A stretch of 64,000 nt of DNA, from NCBI GenBank assembly GCA_013396755.1, contig VWZF01005177.1:1404643-1468642 (forward strand). The letters run 5' to 3'. Position 1 is the stretch's first letter. The number at the start of each line of letters is the position of its first letter. Below the pieces are notes generated by a model, which ran no database searches, was not told the origin of the DNA, and worked only from the letters and a program-made list of their open reading frames with translations. The position numbers and the translations under genes were made by a program. Below are positions 1 to 11,890 of this stretch, piece after piece. This stretch comes from Sclerurus mexicanus (taxonomy: Eukaryota > Chordata > Aves > Passeriformes > Furnariidae).

Positions 1-2450
1 TGGTGATGAGCCTTCAGCTAAAAACACCCTACATCACTGTAATGAGGAGAAGCATATAGGTTTCCCTCAGTCACTGCATGTTGACAGTCTCTGGCAGCTG
101 TAGCAGATCTGGCTTCTCTTCCTGGAGTTCATAAAAGGGACTCATGAGCCAGGCAAGGAGGAACTTTGGAAAACTCCTTAGCTTTCCTGAATTCTTATAT
201 AGATTTTCCTAAAGGGCACAAGACTATAACAGGGATCTCTAAACATATGCTAAGTGACTGTTCACCTCTGTTAATGGCACCTGTGTGATGTAAATGAGAG
301 AGAGAGAAACTAAGAGTTAAGTGAGTACCAGCCCTGAGAAGCATTGTCCTTAGGTCAGGATCAGGCTTAAAGTAGACATAGCAAGAAACTTTAGCTCAAA
401 CCAGGGCTCCTAAATGCTGAATTCTCCTTGTGTGGTGGACTGTGGACTAGACAGTGAGGTTCACTGGGATGAGAGAGGTGCTGTGCAAAAGATTCTCCAT
501 GTGCTGCCAACGGCATCAACCTCACCTTGGTGCAATGGGTGGGTCAGACTCAGAACCAGCTACTTCATTCAGCAGCTGAGGGAGGCAGGGTTAAACCCCA
601 AAGGGCAGGATTGCAACAGGCATCTCTCCCACCAGGCCATCAGCAGAAGACATCAACCAACTTAACACTGCACTCCTTCCTTTAGGAACCAGAGGATGTT
701 GGATCAGAAGCTTGTGACCTTAGAAAACATGACGGAAAGAGATTTCTTTGCACGGGGCAGATGGTACTCCTGGAAGCCAAGAAAATCTTTATGATCTTTG
801 AAGGAATGATGCAGCCAAGAGAATAATTCTGTATTGGTACACATACAGCTGATCTCTCAAAAATTTTTAATGATATAATTGCTGATGAGAATTTTAAAAT
901 CTTCTCAAGTTGTGTTCACAATTATACTTGTAATGATTTGTTTTGGAAACACATAAATATGAGGAAGTCAGAATTGTTTATACCTTTAATTTTCTGATTC
1001 TATGATGTGTCAGCTTCCTGTAAATAAGTGAGACATAAATTTTTAACTTCTGACAAATTTGCCAATTCATTTACTCCTTCAGTGAAATGAAATTCAACAC
1101 ATCCTTTGTTGATCTCCAAGATCAATCTGCAAGTCATATGCCCCCTTCAAATAGGTTAAGTCTTCAAAACCAATGGCCTATGGCCAAATTTAAATTCTTT
1201 GTGAAGGAAATTTATGCCCAAGGGATGTTAGCTAGCACTGGTGATAATGTTTAAGAAAAGTGCAGTAGAACAGTATAGTCTGTGCAAAAGTCAGGGAAAA
1301 AAATTGTTGCACTTCAGTCATAGGTGAGGATGTAAATGCTCAGCTTCTCTGACCTGGTTAATGGAAGGTACAAGGTCAAGAAAATATATCAAAGCTGCAG
1401 CAAAGTTTGTTCAAGCATTCTGAAGGAAGAAGTGGTCTCTAGAAAATCATCTTTTACTACCAAAACATAGAAATCAGGCCTTGATTCATTAACACACAGC
1501 CCCTAGTGGCACCTACCAGCATTTGCCCATAATTCTGTCATTTGCACATGAACACAGCTTATGCACTGAGGAATTGCTTGATTTCGCTTGACTTGTTTGT
1601 GGATGCAAAAAACCCTCTCACCATAAATTAGCAAGAACAAGGTCATATTTATTATTGACTACTTAGTTTAAGTGTAAAATGAAACCAAACCAGAGATGCT
1701 TTTTGTTAGTATAGCAAAAACAACCCAGCTAAATTTAATGCATTTCATGAATTCAGTATGCCTTTTGACACATTAGATACTCTGGTTTGTTTAGCTCTAC
1801 CACCATGTCCTTACAAGTTTTCAGTTCAAATTCTCACTTCTAGTACACTAAATCCATCCTATATGTCTGTTATAAATAGGGTACCGCACATACAGCAAAT
1901 GCAGCTCCCACTACACACCCTTGTATGATCTCTTCAAATAGCACACATACTCTCACGCTATATTTAGTGCTACATCCACGGTAACATATCACCACATCAT
2001 TATATACAAAATGTCTTCATGAAAACAAACATTGGAGCAGAGAAATGGGTTTCTTCAGCCTGAATTGAAGTCTGTCAAGCCACAAACTCCTACCAAAAAT
2101 TTTATTTAATTTAGTGTAATTCAAATTTTTAAAGTTTTTCCTAGTTTGTGAAACTTCCAAGCAAATTCAAATTACAATTCTTTACCTTAGAACGCATGTC
2201 TGATATGTCCTCCTACATATTTTTAAGCACTCATCAATTTGTATCCAGATTTTCAAAACCCTCCACATTTCTTTAGGAAAACGTGCGTAAATGGACAAAT
2301 ATTTAAAACCACTTGGCAAATTAAGATGTAAACTATGGAAAAACCATGGAAGCATTGTCAAATACCTGGCTCCAGGAGCAGATATGGGTAGCCTGGACTT
2401 ATGCTTTAAGTTCCTGCTGGACATCTGTTTTCTTTGGTAAACTTAGATTT
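1..2450. other. Intergenic, no gene seen
   Basis: AT-rich single-copy-looking DNA. The longest open frame (83 codons from 414) has no recognisable domain and no splice or family support. A short GAGA run lies near 297-306. Confidence 0.7.
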
Positions 2451-2668
2451 CATAGAATCACAGAATAGTTTGAGTTGGAAGGGACCTTAAAGGTCATGTA
2501 CTCCCAAGCTCCCTGCCATGGGCAGGGACAGCACCTGCTAGACGAGGTTGCTCAAAGCCCAGTCCTACCTGGCCGTGAACACTGCCAGGGACAGAACACC
2601 CACAACTTCTCTGTTCAATCTGTTCCAGTGTCTCAAATGCCCTCACAGTAAAGAATTTCTTCCATAAA
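2451..2668 (-). mobile_element. CR1 LINE 3'-end fragment
   Basis: Read on the minus strand, this is the classic bird CR1 terminus. The + strand begins CATAGAATCACAGAATAG, continues GTTGGAAGGGACC and CCATGGGCAGGGACA, and runs on to TCACAGTAAAGAATTTCTTCC. It is truncated at its 5' side, as most CR1 copies are. Non-coding and moderately diverged. Confidence 0.9.
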
Positions 2669-3291
2669 TTTCACCTGTGGAGAAATGAATCTCCTATTTT
2701 TTTTTCTTTTTTATTTTTCTTTCAATTTATTTCCGCTCTTTCTACCGTAACTTATACTACTGAGTTTATGATAAACAACTTTGTAAAAAAATGACATTGA
2801 TGATATTGAATCTAGCAGCGTGAATGAGCTATTCAGATAATTTTTACCAATGCATGTTTCCTTCTGGTTTGAACTTTGGACTGTATGGATCAACATACTG
2901 GCAACTTGTACACCTAGTAAAGATGGAGCAGTTAAAAGAAAATGGAGCAGTAACCTCCTTTCAACCTCTGAGTAAGAAATCTGGACCAGGGTATTGTTGT
3001 AAGATATTGCATCAACTGGGCATATGTTGGCAGTAGGGCACAACTGGAAGAGAAAGTTATTATTTTGAGGGTGATTAAGAACTGTTGAGGCAGAATTTAA
3101 AAAACAAACAACACACACACAGAAAAACCAAAACAGGAAAGATCCTGAGTTTGAAGCACTTAATGCAGCAGAAGACATGGGGAATTGGTGGAGGCTGCAT
3201 AGGGGTGTCTTGTCCAGGGAACTTGACATGATAAGAAAAGGGTCATTACAGCAACAATGATGAGACAGGATGGTGTTTCTTCAAGACCAGA

Positions 3292-3677
3292 TGTCCTGAG
3301 CAGGACAGGGTTAATTTTTGTAGTAGCCAGAAGCAGGCATAGCAAGGGTTCTGAAGGTTATTCTGTACCACCTCACATCTTCTTCAGGGGACAGGGAAAG
3401 GGCTCTAAGCAATCATATGTGAATCGTTTGTGGTTTTTTCCTTATACCTTTGTCATTAGTATTGTTGCTGTTACAGTTTGTTGTCTTATTTATTTTCTCT
3501 TTTCAGTAAATTGTTCTTATCTCTGCCCATGATCTTTACCCTTTGTGCATCCTATTCTCCTCTCCAGTCTGCTGCAGGGACAGGAGAGGAGGAGTGGGGA
3601 ATGAGTGAGTGATGCATGGTTTGGAGTGGTTCAGTGGGAACGCTAAATTGGGGAATACCATTCCTAAACCACAGCAC
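3292..3677 (+). mobile_element. Degenerate solo LTR, ERVL-like endogenous retrovirus
   Basis: Starts TGTCCTGAGCAGGACAGGG followed by TTAATTTT, and ends near CCTAAACCACAGCA. In between are a region resembling the promoter-side segment, then the AAATTGTTCTTATCTC…CCCATGATCTTTACCC segment and a purine-rich GGGGAATGAGTGAGTGAT segment. These resemble, in order, parts of LTRs widespread in bird genomes. It is about 385 bp, shorter than intact relatives, with a middle part apparently missing. No retroviral coding sequence adjoins it, so it is a dead solo LTR. Confidence 0.65.
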
Positions 3678-6600
3678 CAGATGGAATAATTTTGCAGTAA
3701 TGAAAGTTGTATGGTGAACAGGAAAGGTTACATTTTTGATCAATCATACAGAAAAATGTCATCAGTTAAGGTATTCCTCTGCAGCACCTTAACCCAGCTG
3801 AAGTCCAGATGTTTTCTCCCCATGTATCAACACTACCATCCATGAAACCTCACAGTGAGGTTCTTCAGGGAACCAACCCAGCTGAAAACCAAATCTTCCA
3901 AAAACATCTGTTTTGTCTTGAAGCAGCATGACTTACTGAACTGCCTGACATGCTTGTACCAAAGCACAAACAGCATAAGAGAGGAAGAAAGAACATGGTA
4001 CCAGAGTCAGGATAGTACAGTAGCTACCAGGGGACTCGGGGCATGACATCTTGGATTCACTCCTCTGCCAAAAGCTGGATGAGGAGGAAGACTGAGAACA
4101 GTACTGACCGTAAGACAATATGTTGGTATAGTGTTAGAAAAACCTGTAGGAAGTAAAAATGAAGTCATTTTTTTAGCTAATAAAATCCTGAAATCGTGAC
4201 TAAACATCCATTAAGTGTTATAGGAGAAAGAAGACAAGATTTGAACTCAGGCAGGAGGAGACAGGTAAGGAATTAAAAGGTACCTCTGTATATTATTGTT
4301 AAAAACATCACTGCCCTGAACACAGTAGTGAGAAAGATGGATTTGTTACTCCTACCTGCAGTCCTTTGTCTTTATAGTCATAATATTACCTTATTTCTTG
4401 TCCCATTGCTAATGTTTTCTTAAAAGTCTATTGTGAAGAATCAATTGAAAGTCCCAATTTTCCTGCTATTATTGCTGCAATTCCTTCTCTTTGGTTTTTG
4501 CAAGAAGCCTGTTTTTAAGATGTTTTCAGCTGCTCCAAAACAACTTAGACTGGGCTTAAACTCATTTCTTCTGGTAGTTAATTCCACTCAGAGTTTTCAT
4601 CCAGTCATGCTTTTTCCTTTGCTACAAGAAATTTTATTAGGCACCATTAGCATTGTTGACTCAAAAGAAACCCTGATCCAGCTGAGATGGTTTTTAAAAT
4701 ACTCAAAACATTTTTCATGGAGTCTGAGAAGAGAGTTTTAAATTCGCCTCAGAAACAAGGAAATGAGTAGTTCTGTGGAACACACACATACTGTGTTCCC
4801 AGTAAGAAGCGAAGCTGCTGGCTGCTGTGCAGGTCATTACTTTGAGAAAAATGTCAAGTAACTCTGAAAGTAACTCCCCAAACCTAAAGCAAGTAAAGAA
4901 GAAATTAGATAATAAAGGCAGGAAGAAGTGTTGTGAGCAGACATGGGAAATGCTGTCTCATATAGTGCAAGATTGAATTGCAATAAATTCCATAAACTAA
5001 TTTAAGTTAAAATGCAGCTGCATGGGTCTCAGAATGTTCTTTTCCCATCATGACTGAAGAAGTTTTCACAATGCTAAATTAAAAGCAAGCAAAGAAAACA
5101 AAGGCTTTCTAAGTAAAATACTGGACTTCTTTTAATTTTTTGTCTTTGACAGAGATATGTGCTGCCCTGCCAAACCACTCCTCAGTCAATTATCCACAAC
5201 ATGCTCACACACTCAGAACTGGGTATCACACACTTCTGCAGAGGGCAGCAGGGCAGCCCAGATAAAACTAGTATCAACATAATCTGAGGCAGAAATCTCA
5301 TATCACATCCATCTTCTGACCTAGACCTGGCAGCTGCATCACTGACTTCAGCCCAGGAGGTGAGTGGGTCTGGAACACAAAGCTGGTCTAAGGCAGCCGA
5401 AGAAGTGAACACAGGGAAGTTCAGCTTCTGGTCCCTATGTCAGCCTATATGTAGCACAAATCACACTGGCTATGGTCTTATTTCAAAGTTTTCTGTAGAC
5501 CAGCGCATCAGTCTAAAATGTTATTGCACCGCTGATAATTAGTTGCCATGTCCACTGCTGAGTAAATCTTGTGAAGTCTCTCCTCTGCTTCAGATTGAAT
5601 TCAGCACATTCAGCTAGGATGTAACTACCTCTCACTGGTGTCCTTTGCAGGCAAAAACTTGGGATGCATGGGATTTGCATACAATTTGAAAAGGGCTTTG
5701 ATTTAAATAAAAAATAATTTCTAATAGGAGAAGTGCTATAAGAATACTGAGATTTTCACAAGATTTTTCAGATATAACTGAGTGCATTGTACAGACAACA
5801 ATCTGCTGAACTGTATCAGCTTCTTCCATAAGTATATATTGTCACACTTGAGTACCCTGGTTCATTGGCTACCCTTGATCTGAAAAAACAATCTCATTCA
5901 TAACACACTCTTGAAACACAGAAAGATATTTGTTTATCAAAAACTCTTCTTCAAACCTTCACTTGGTGTATTTTTAGGGCAAGGAAAATGCACTATAACC
6001 AACCATTCATACTATGGAAAGAATTGTGAGATTGTTTCTTGTGCCTTCTGAAAAGTCTTCTTATGTGTGTGACTGAAAATCAAAAGCAGAAGCTGAGCAG
6101 ACTTCAGTAGCTGAAATCATGTTAAGAAGCTGGTCTGCTCACTTTAATATCTGTAATCAATTTGTCTGAACAAAATGTAGTATGGGCATCAATGTTGTAA
6201 ACTTGTACTCAAATCTCAGACTTCAAATACAAGACTATTTGGCCGCCATCTGTCATGTGTTTCTAGGGCTAAATGTGACTTCACTTCAGGATCCCAGTGG
6301 ACTAGATTGAGAATTAGCTGTGCCTTGCAAGTAAGGACCCAGAACAAGGAGATGCCTCAGCATCATGCCCCAGCTGCAGAAAGCGCACATAAGAGCATGT
6401 GCAGAGAGGTGCTTCTGAGTCTCACGTTCAGCTGCAGCAATTCATCATAGTTTCTCTTTGTGTGTGTGAACCTTATTCCCAAATAGCAAAAAGCCTTTGC
6501 AGTCTGACAATATTGTTTCTTAGCTAACAGTGTCTAGATAGATGTGGTACAAGAATCTGGCATGTCTTAGGGGTATCCAACATTGCTACACAGGATCAAG

Positions 6601-8396
6601 GCTGAGGACCATCCAGTGCCTAAATGATTCTTGATGCTCCTGTTCAGGCTCCTGAGTCTATAGAATACTGACATAAAATGTAATCATAAGTAACTTCTGG
6701 CAAAAATATTTTCTCTGGTTAAAAATTAAAATTCAGGCATTTTTTCACTTGTCTTTTTTTTATTTTTTTTAACTGAAGACAGGCTGGATAGGGAATGAGA
6801 ACTAACAATCAATGCCATGTGGAGAGACAGGCTGTAGAATCATCTTGGTGCAAACATAAAACATCCAGTCATGAGAAGCAAAGCTTTATCGAACCAAACT
6901 TTATCATCTTGTCAGCGAAATGTTTTACTCCAAGACTAAATCTAAAAGGGAAAAGTTTTGGTTTGCACTTGCTATTTCTAGTCAGTGGGCCAGCATTCTC
7001 AAGGTAACTAATAACTGGGCTTCTTTAATTTTCAGGACTCCTGGAATTCTTCATAAGGCTTTTCTTGGAATGAACACAAGGGTTTTTGCTTCTTGAGCAT
7101 GATACAAGCCACAGAATACAGGGGGATGCTTCATTCTATGACTTTAGGACCAAAGTGATGGGTTCAAACTGCCTGTTATGGCACTCAGGTTCAAAAGGGC
7201 GATTTCAGCTGCCAAGCTGTCTGAGGCTGTCAGATTCTGGATGAAAAAGGAAGTAAACATCATATATGACTTAGACATACAGATATATGCATTTCAGATA
7301 CAATCCCTATCTCTTTCCAGTGGAAGCTGCGGTAGAGAGCTTGCAGTGCTTGTAGCTAGGGTTGTCTGCACACATGGCTGTCTCTCCTTGACTGGAGGCA
7401 CACCTCTGGCCATTGTAATCTCTGTGTTAGCATGTCTATCTCTATGCCTCTGTTGCCCTGTCTGCATAACTCATGCCAAATCTGCTTGGAGCTGCAAATG
7501 TAAGACATGATTAATTAAAGACGAAAAGTATTATAGATCTTCAGACAGTAGGAGCTGAGGGAGTCCAATGTGATTATTATTATTACCACAAAGTCAACAT
7601 CATATATTCAGTGATGAAAGCCTCTCGGAGTAGTAATGCAAACCTATTGTTGGAATTAACACTCCCGCTCAAATTTGATAGTGCCCTTTTTAGAGGATTT
7701 TCATTTGTATTCATAGAAAAAACATAAATAAGTGCTCAGGCTGGCCAATCTATTTCCTCTGTAACTGGCAGCATTCACAGTCACTTTATTGTATGAAATA
7801 ATGTCTTGGTTTTTTCTCCCTCTATCTTGCTTGCGCCTGACCTTCCATTAAAAGTTGCTTGGAAACTGCTTAGAGAATAGTCAGTGGTGCTTCTTATTGA
7901 TATCTTCCTTTTGTGATTTCTTTGCTATTCTATCTTTTTGTATTCCTTCCCTGAAGCTTTTTAAGCTAGATGAAGATGAAAAGAAATCAGAGAATCAAAG
8001 CCTAATATTTTTCTTTTTAAAAAGAACAGGAAAGCCATCCTCCCTGTACACATTGACATGTTAAAAGAGAAAGAAATGCTCTCCTAATAAATGCTCTGGC
8101 AGGTCTTTAACATGTGTGTTATTGTCAAGTGGTTTACACATTCTCTTCAGCATTTTGGTAATTAAAATCAGGATATATAAAGTAAGTTTTGCCTCTAAAT
8201 ACACCTTGCAATTGCCATTGTGTAAAATGATGGAAAATGGGAACGACTATTACAACCATTTTACCAGGGAGGCTTTGTAAGGATAGTTAGAGCTCTCTCT
8301 TAGAAGGCTGGAGAAGAAGTGGCTCAGAGGATTAGCCGCTGGACATCAGTGATCATGGTGGATAGTGGGAATTTATGCAGCATGCCGAAGGAAGGA
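3678..8396. other. Intergenic, no gene seen
   Basis: No repeats beyond short A/T runs (for example near 6,756-6,772). Frames of up to 110 codons occur by chance; none resembles a known protein. Confidence 0.65.
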
Positions 8397-9036
8397 ATTA
8401 TTCCCCTCTCCATCTACTCTTGTGAGCGTACATCTGGAATTGTCAAGGACCTCCTTGGGGATCAGAAGCAGCGAAGTCTCTCCTCGGATATCAGGGCAGG
8501 ACATGGTAGCCAGAGCTTTTCCATCGTTCCAGCCAGGAGCAGGGCAGCCTGGGACGAGTTTGGGGCAGCCTCAGCCCTGGGCACTGGGTATGGTCAGTCT
8601 GCAATCAGTCCAGAAAATGACTAGCAGGATGATTAGTTGTATGGAGCATCCAACACAAAAGGAAAAAATGAAGGAGATGTGTTTTTCTGGTCTAGAGAAG
8701 ACAAAGCAAGCAGATGAATCTAACAGCAGTCTTCTACCAGTGTTATCTGCAGGGATTTACAGACATGATAGAGGCAGAGATATAAATGAAAGGACAAGAG
8801 GTAATGGTCACAAGTTGCAGCAGCAGAACTGGTGATGGGACATGAGGAGAATATCATTTATGACAAGCCCTGACACACTTGCCCAGAAAAGCTGATTAAT
8901 CTTCATCCTTGAATATTTGGCTTGATAAAGCTCTGAGCAACCTGTTCTAATTTTGAAGGTAGCCCTATCTAGGGCAGGGAACTAGACTGCATAACCTTTG
9001 TCGGACCTAAATTTATCCTATGAACCTATGATTCTA
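8397..9036 (+). mobile_element. Old, strongly diverged CR1 LINE 3' portion
   Basis: Fragments of the CR1 3' region follow each other in order. First come ATTCCCCTCTCCATCTACTC and CATCTGGAATTG, then GTCCAGAAAATGACTAGCAGG and GGACAAGAGGTAATGGTCAC. The last are CTTGCCCAGAAAAGCTG, CTCTGAGCAACCTGTTCTA and GGGCAGGGAACTAGACTGC, with the tail CCTATGAACCTATGATTCTA. About 150 bp around 8,440-8,590 does not fit and may be an insertion or rearrangement. Short open frames inside have no coding meaning. Confidence 0.75.
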
Positions 9037-10610
9037 CATTTCTAGAGAAATATATTTGCTGTAATAAGTTAAATTCAGCCTCACTTGTGAGAAGATGGCC
9101 TCTGATGGGAAGGCTGTCCACAAGTATGTTCAGTGACAAATCTGGAGAGTCTTTTGAGAGGAAGTGATTTTATTCCAGAGCGATAGATCTCACTGTGCTT
9201 TGAATGAACTTTCAGCCTTCAGCTTTTAGCTATATGCTTACTTGTCTGTACTAGGACACTAAAATGTCTCCATACAGGCCTGAAGGTGTAAATAGTTTTT
9301 CTCCCACAAATGTTTTGTCTTTATTCACACTGAGCTGCATCATTGCTCAAGTGCACGTTGGTGTTAGGACTTGTGACTGTCATGGACAAGCAGCATGGTA
9401 CTGGAAAAAAGACATAGTAAAGCCTGCATTTGACTTTATTAAAATTCATGGTAAAACTCCATTTTTTGTCTTAACATTTCCACCCTTGTTCACAAACTTC
9501 CCTGTATAACTACTGCTATGACAGATAATGAAAATACATAAACTTTATAAATGAAGAGGAAGTACTTATTCTTGAATCTCTGTTTCAGTTTTCTCTGTGA
9601 AGAGTAATGATAATATAACTATGGTTACTATAGTTTTAATGTGTATTCTTCAAAACCATAACATCTTACAATGTTATTTATCATATCTGTATTTCCTCAT
9701 TTTCAAGGAAAAAGGGCAAAGTATGACAAAGTTGTACACAAGCCTAATTCTTTTTCTCGTACTTCTTAGAACCACAGATACTACTTTCATGGAGGGTTCT
9801 GACCAGTATACACAGTTTAATATGATTTAGCATGTAAGAATAAGACAGTAAACATGACTAGGAAGAAGTCCTTCTGTGAGAGAGTCTGTGAATACCACTT
9901 TAATCTATGCAGAACTGAAGTCAGAAAATGTTTTTTCTTCTTTTTGCCAAATTTAACTCATTGAATTGTTTATTTAATGCTTCTGATCATGGCTCTTCGT
10001 TGATCACAGTCTGATCATCTAGCAAGCAAAAGGTCACATCAATTCACAGATGTCAACATGCAGCTCTTATCTGTTTCGATCCAGAAATTCCAGGAAATTA
10101 TCACATGGAGTTCTCTGCGTGCCCTTCCAGAGAACGATCTTTCAGGCTAATCTGTTAAGATAGTGGTTGGGGTTAGACCTACATGTATTAAAGTGTTTAT
10201 TTCCCATGAGAGAAGTACCCCAGCTCCCTGAGTCTTGGAAAACTATATTTTATAAGTTTCTCTAGTTTTGCTCTCTTCTATTATCCTTAGGTTTCCCTAT
10301 AGTTGGCTGGGTTACCTCATAATTATTTTGATAAATGGGAACATTGCTGGCAAAAATTCCTCTCAAAACCACAACCCAATTCTGACTTGAATCTGAAGAC
10401 AGATTGCTACCCATACAAAGCATTGCAGCGATCCTGTTCTAAAAAGATGAGCAGTAATGCTTTATTGTTTCTATGTATTTGCAGAATATACTTTCACCTT
10501 TATAGTACCTTCAAGTATTATATTTTGTATATGCATCCCTTGCAAGAGGAATACATGAATCTACTCCTCTGCTCCTCTGCACACAATTGGTAGTATATTT
10601 CATAATCTGC

Positions 10611-10650
10611 TTTTTTCTTTTTTTTCTTTTTCTTTTTTTTTTTTTTTTTT
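10611..10650 (+). repeat. T-rich tract
   Basis: Forty bases with 37 T and three C, followed by GGGG and an A run. No retroposon body is seen on either side. Confidence 0.9.
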
Positions 10651-11714
10651 GGGGTAAAAAAAGCCGAAGTCTATTGCAATCTATGGACACTGACTGTTAT
10701 GAGACCTGTAGGCAGATTTTTCTAGTTTGGAAATTATTATTTTTTTATTTTACTGCCCTATATAATCATTTTAAGCACCTTCTAAGTACAACCCACATGG
10801 TTCATGACAGTGGCTATGCTCAGGTCACCACACAGACACAGAGATGCCTTGCCCAAGACCCTGTCAGGACAAACTAACATAACAGGGAGGAACAGGACCT
10901 GTGTTGGTAGAAACCATTGACCATTTCCTTTCTGGGATGAAGTCTAACAAGAAAACACAAAAAATTTATGTGACTAGGCACAACCTGCTCCACAGGGCAT
11001 GGGACTCATGTACTTCCATGTAGCCAGCCTTTCCCAGTCTCCTTTCTCTCAACCACATATTCAGCAGGTTTTGTGCAGCGGGTGTGTGGCTTGCTTCCCC
11101 CTAGCCCTGTGTGTCAGCCCCTACAGCATGTCCCATGCCCTTTCCACATGCCTTTGCATTTCACCAGGACCATCCCATTGTCCTCATGGTAAGCACAGCT
11201 TCAGAGCCTTTTTCTGAGCATGGCCCCAGGGATGTTCACAGCAATGGCCACAGCTGAACCTCCCTGTCATTTAAGTGTTTCCTCAACTTGCTCGTACAGG
11301 AGCACACACGCTCTGCCCTGGGAAGAGTGAGGAGAGTGTTTGGCTTGGTTGGTCACCTGGTATTGTGATGGCTTCTTTGATATCGGAGCTTGAGAGATCA
11401 AGGAGCAGGCAATAGTGGTCTCAGTCCACCCTAACTTTAAAGACCCTCTGTTTGTTATTTGCTGAAGCTGTTACCAAATTAACTTGTTGCTCTTTGGGAC
11501 CCATATTCTGCAATGTACTGAATCTCTGCAGGTTGCAGATACATTTACCTGCAGGAACTGGAGGTTTGTTGTAGGCTAGGTCCGTGTACACCTCCTGCTG
11601 GATAAGTCCACAGAGGACTCACTACAATCTGGGAGAATGAGTTCTGTCTTCCAGGCCTTTTTTCTCTGTCTTTTTCTCTGGCTTGTACAAGGTTCTTTGA
11701 ACTCCAGATTTAGG

Positions 11715-11890
11715 TATCCTTCCTAATTAATGATCATTTCACATTGTCTTCAAAAGCCATTGGATTTTGATTAGCCAGCAAATAAAAATGGCTTCGTTTT
11801 CTTCTCCAGGCACATATTTTCTCTGTCTCCTTAGCAATTAATTGAGTAGGCGAATAATAGTCTGTGCACTTTAACAGACTGTGCAGGGAA
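11715..11890 (+). promoter_or_regulatory. Candidate non-coding regulatory element
   Basis: Dense homeodomain-type words: TAATTAATGA at 11724-11733, TTTTGATTAGCC, and the palindrome CAATTAATTG at 11835-11844, with AATAAAAATGG between. It looks like a vertebrate conserved non-coding element, but conservation is not testable here. Confidence 0.25.

Noticed and set aside
2711..3229. 172-codon frame on the minus strand between the CR1 and the LTR
   Set aside because: Unrecognisable and overlapped by an opposing frame; no sign of selection can be seen.
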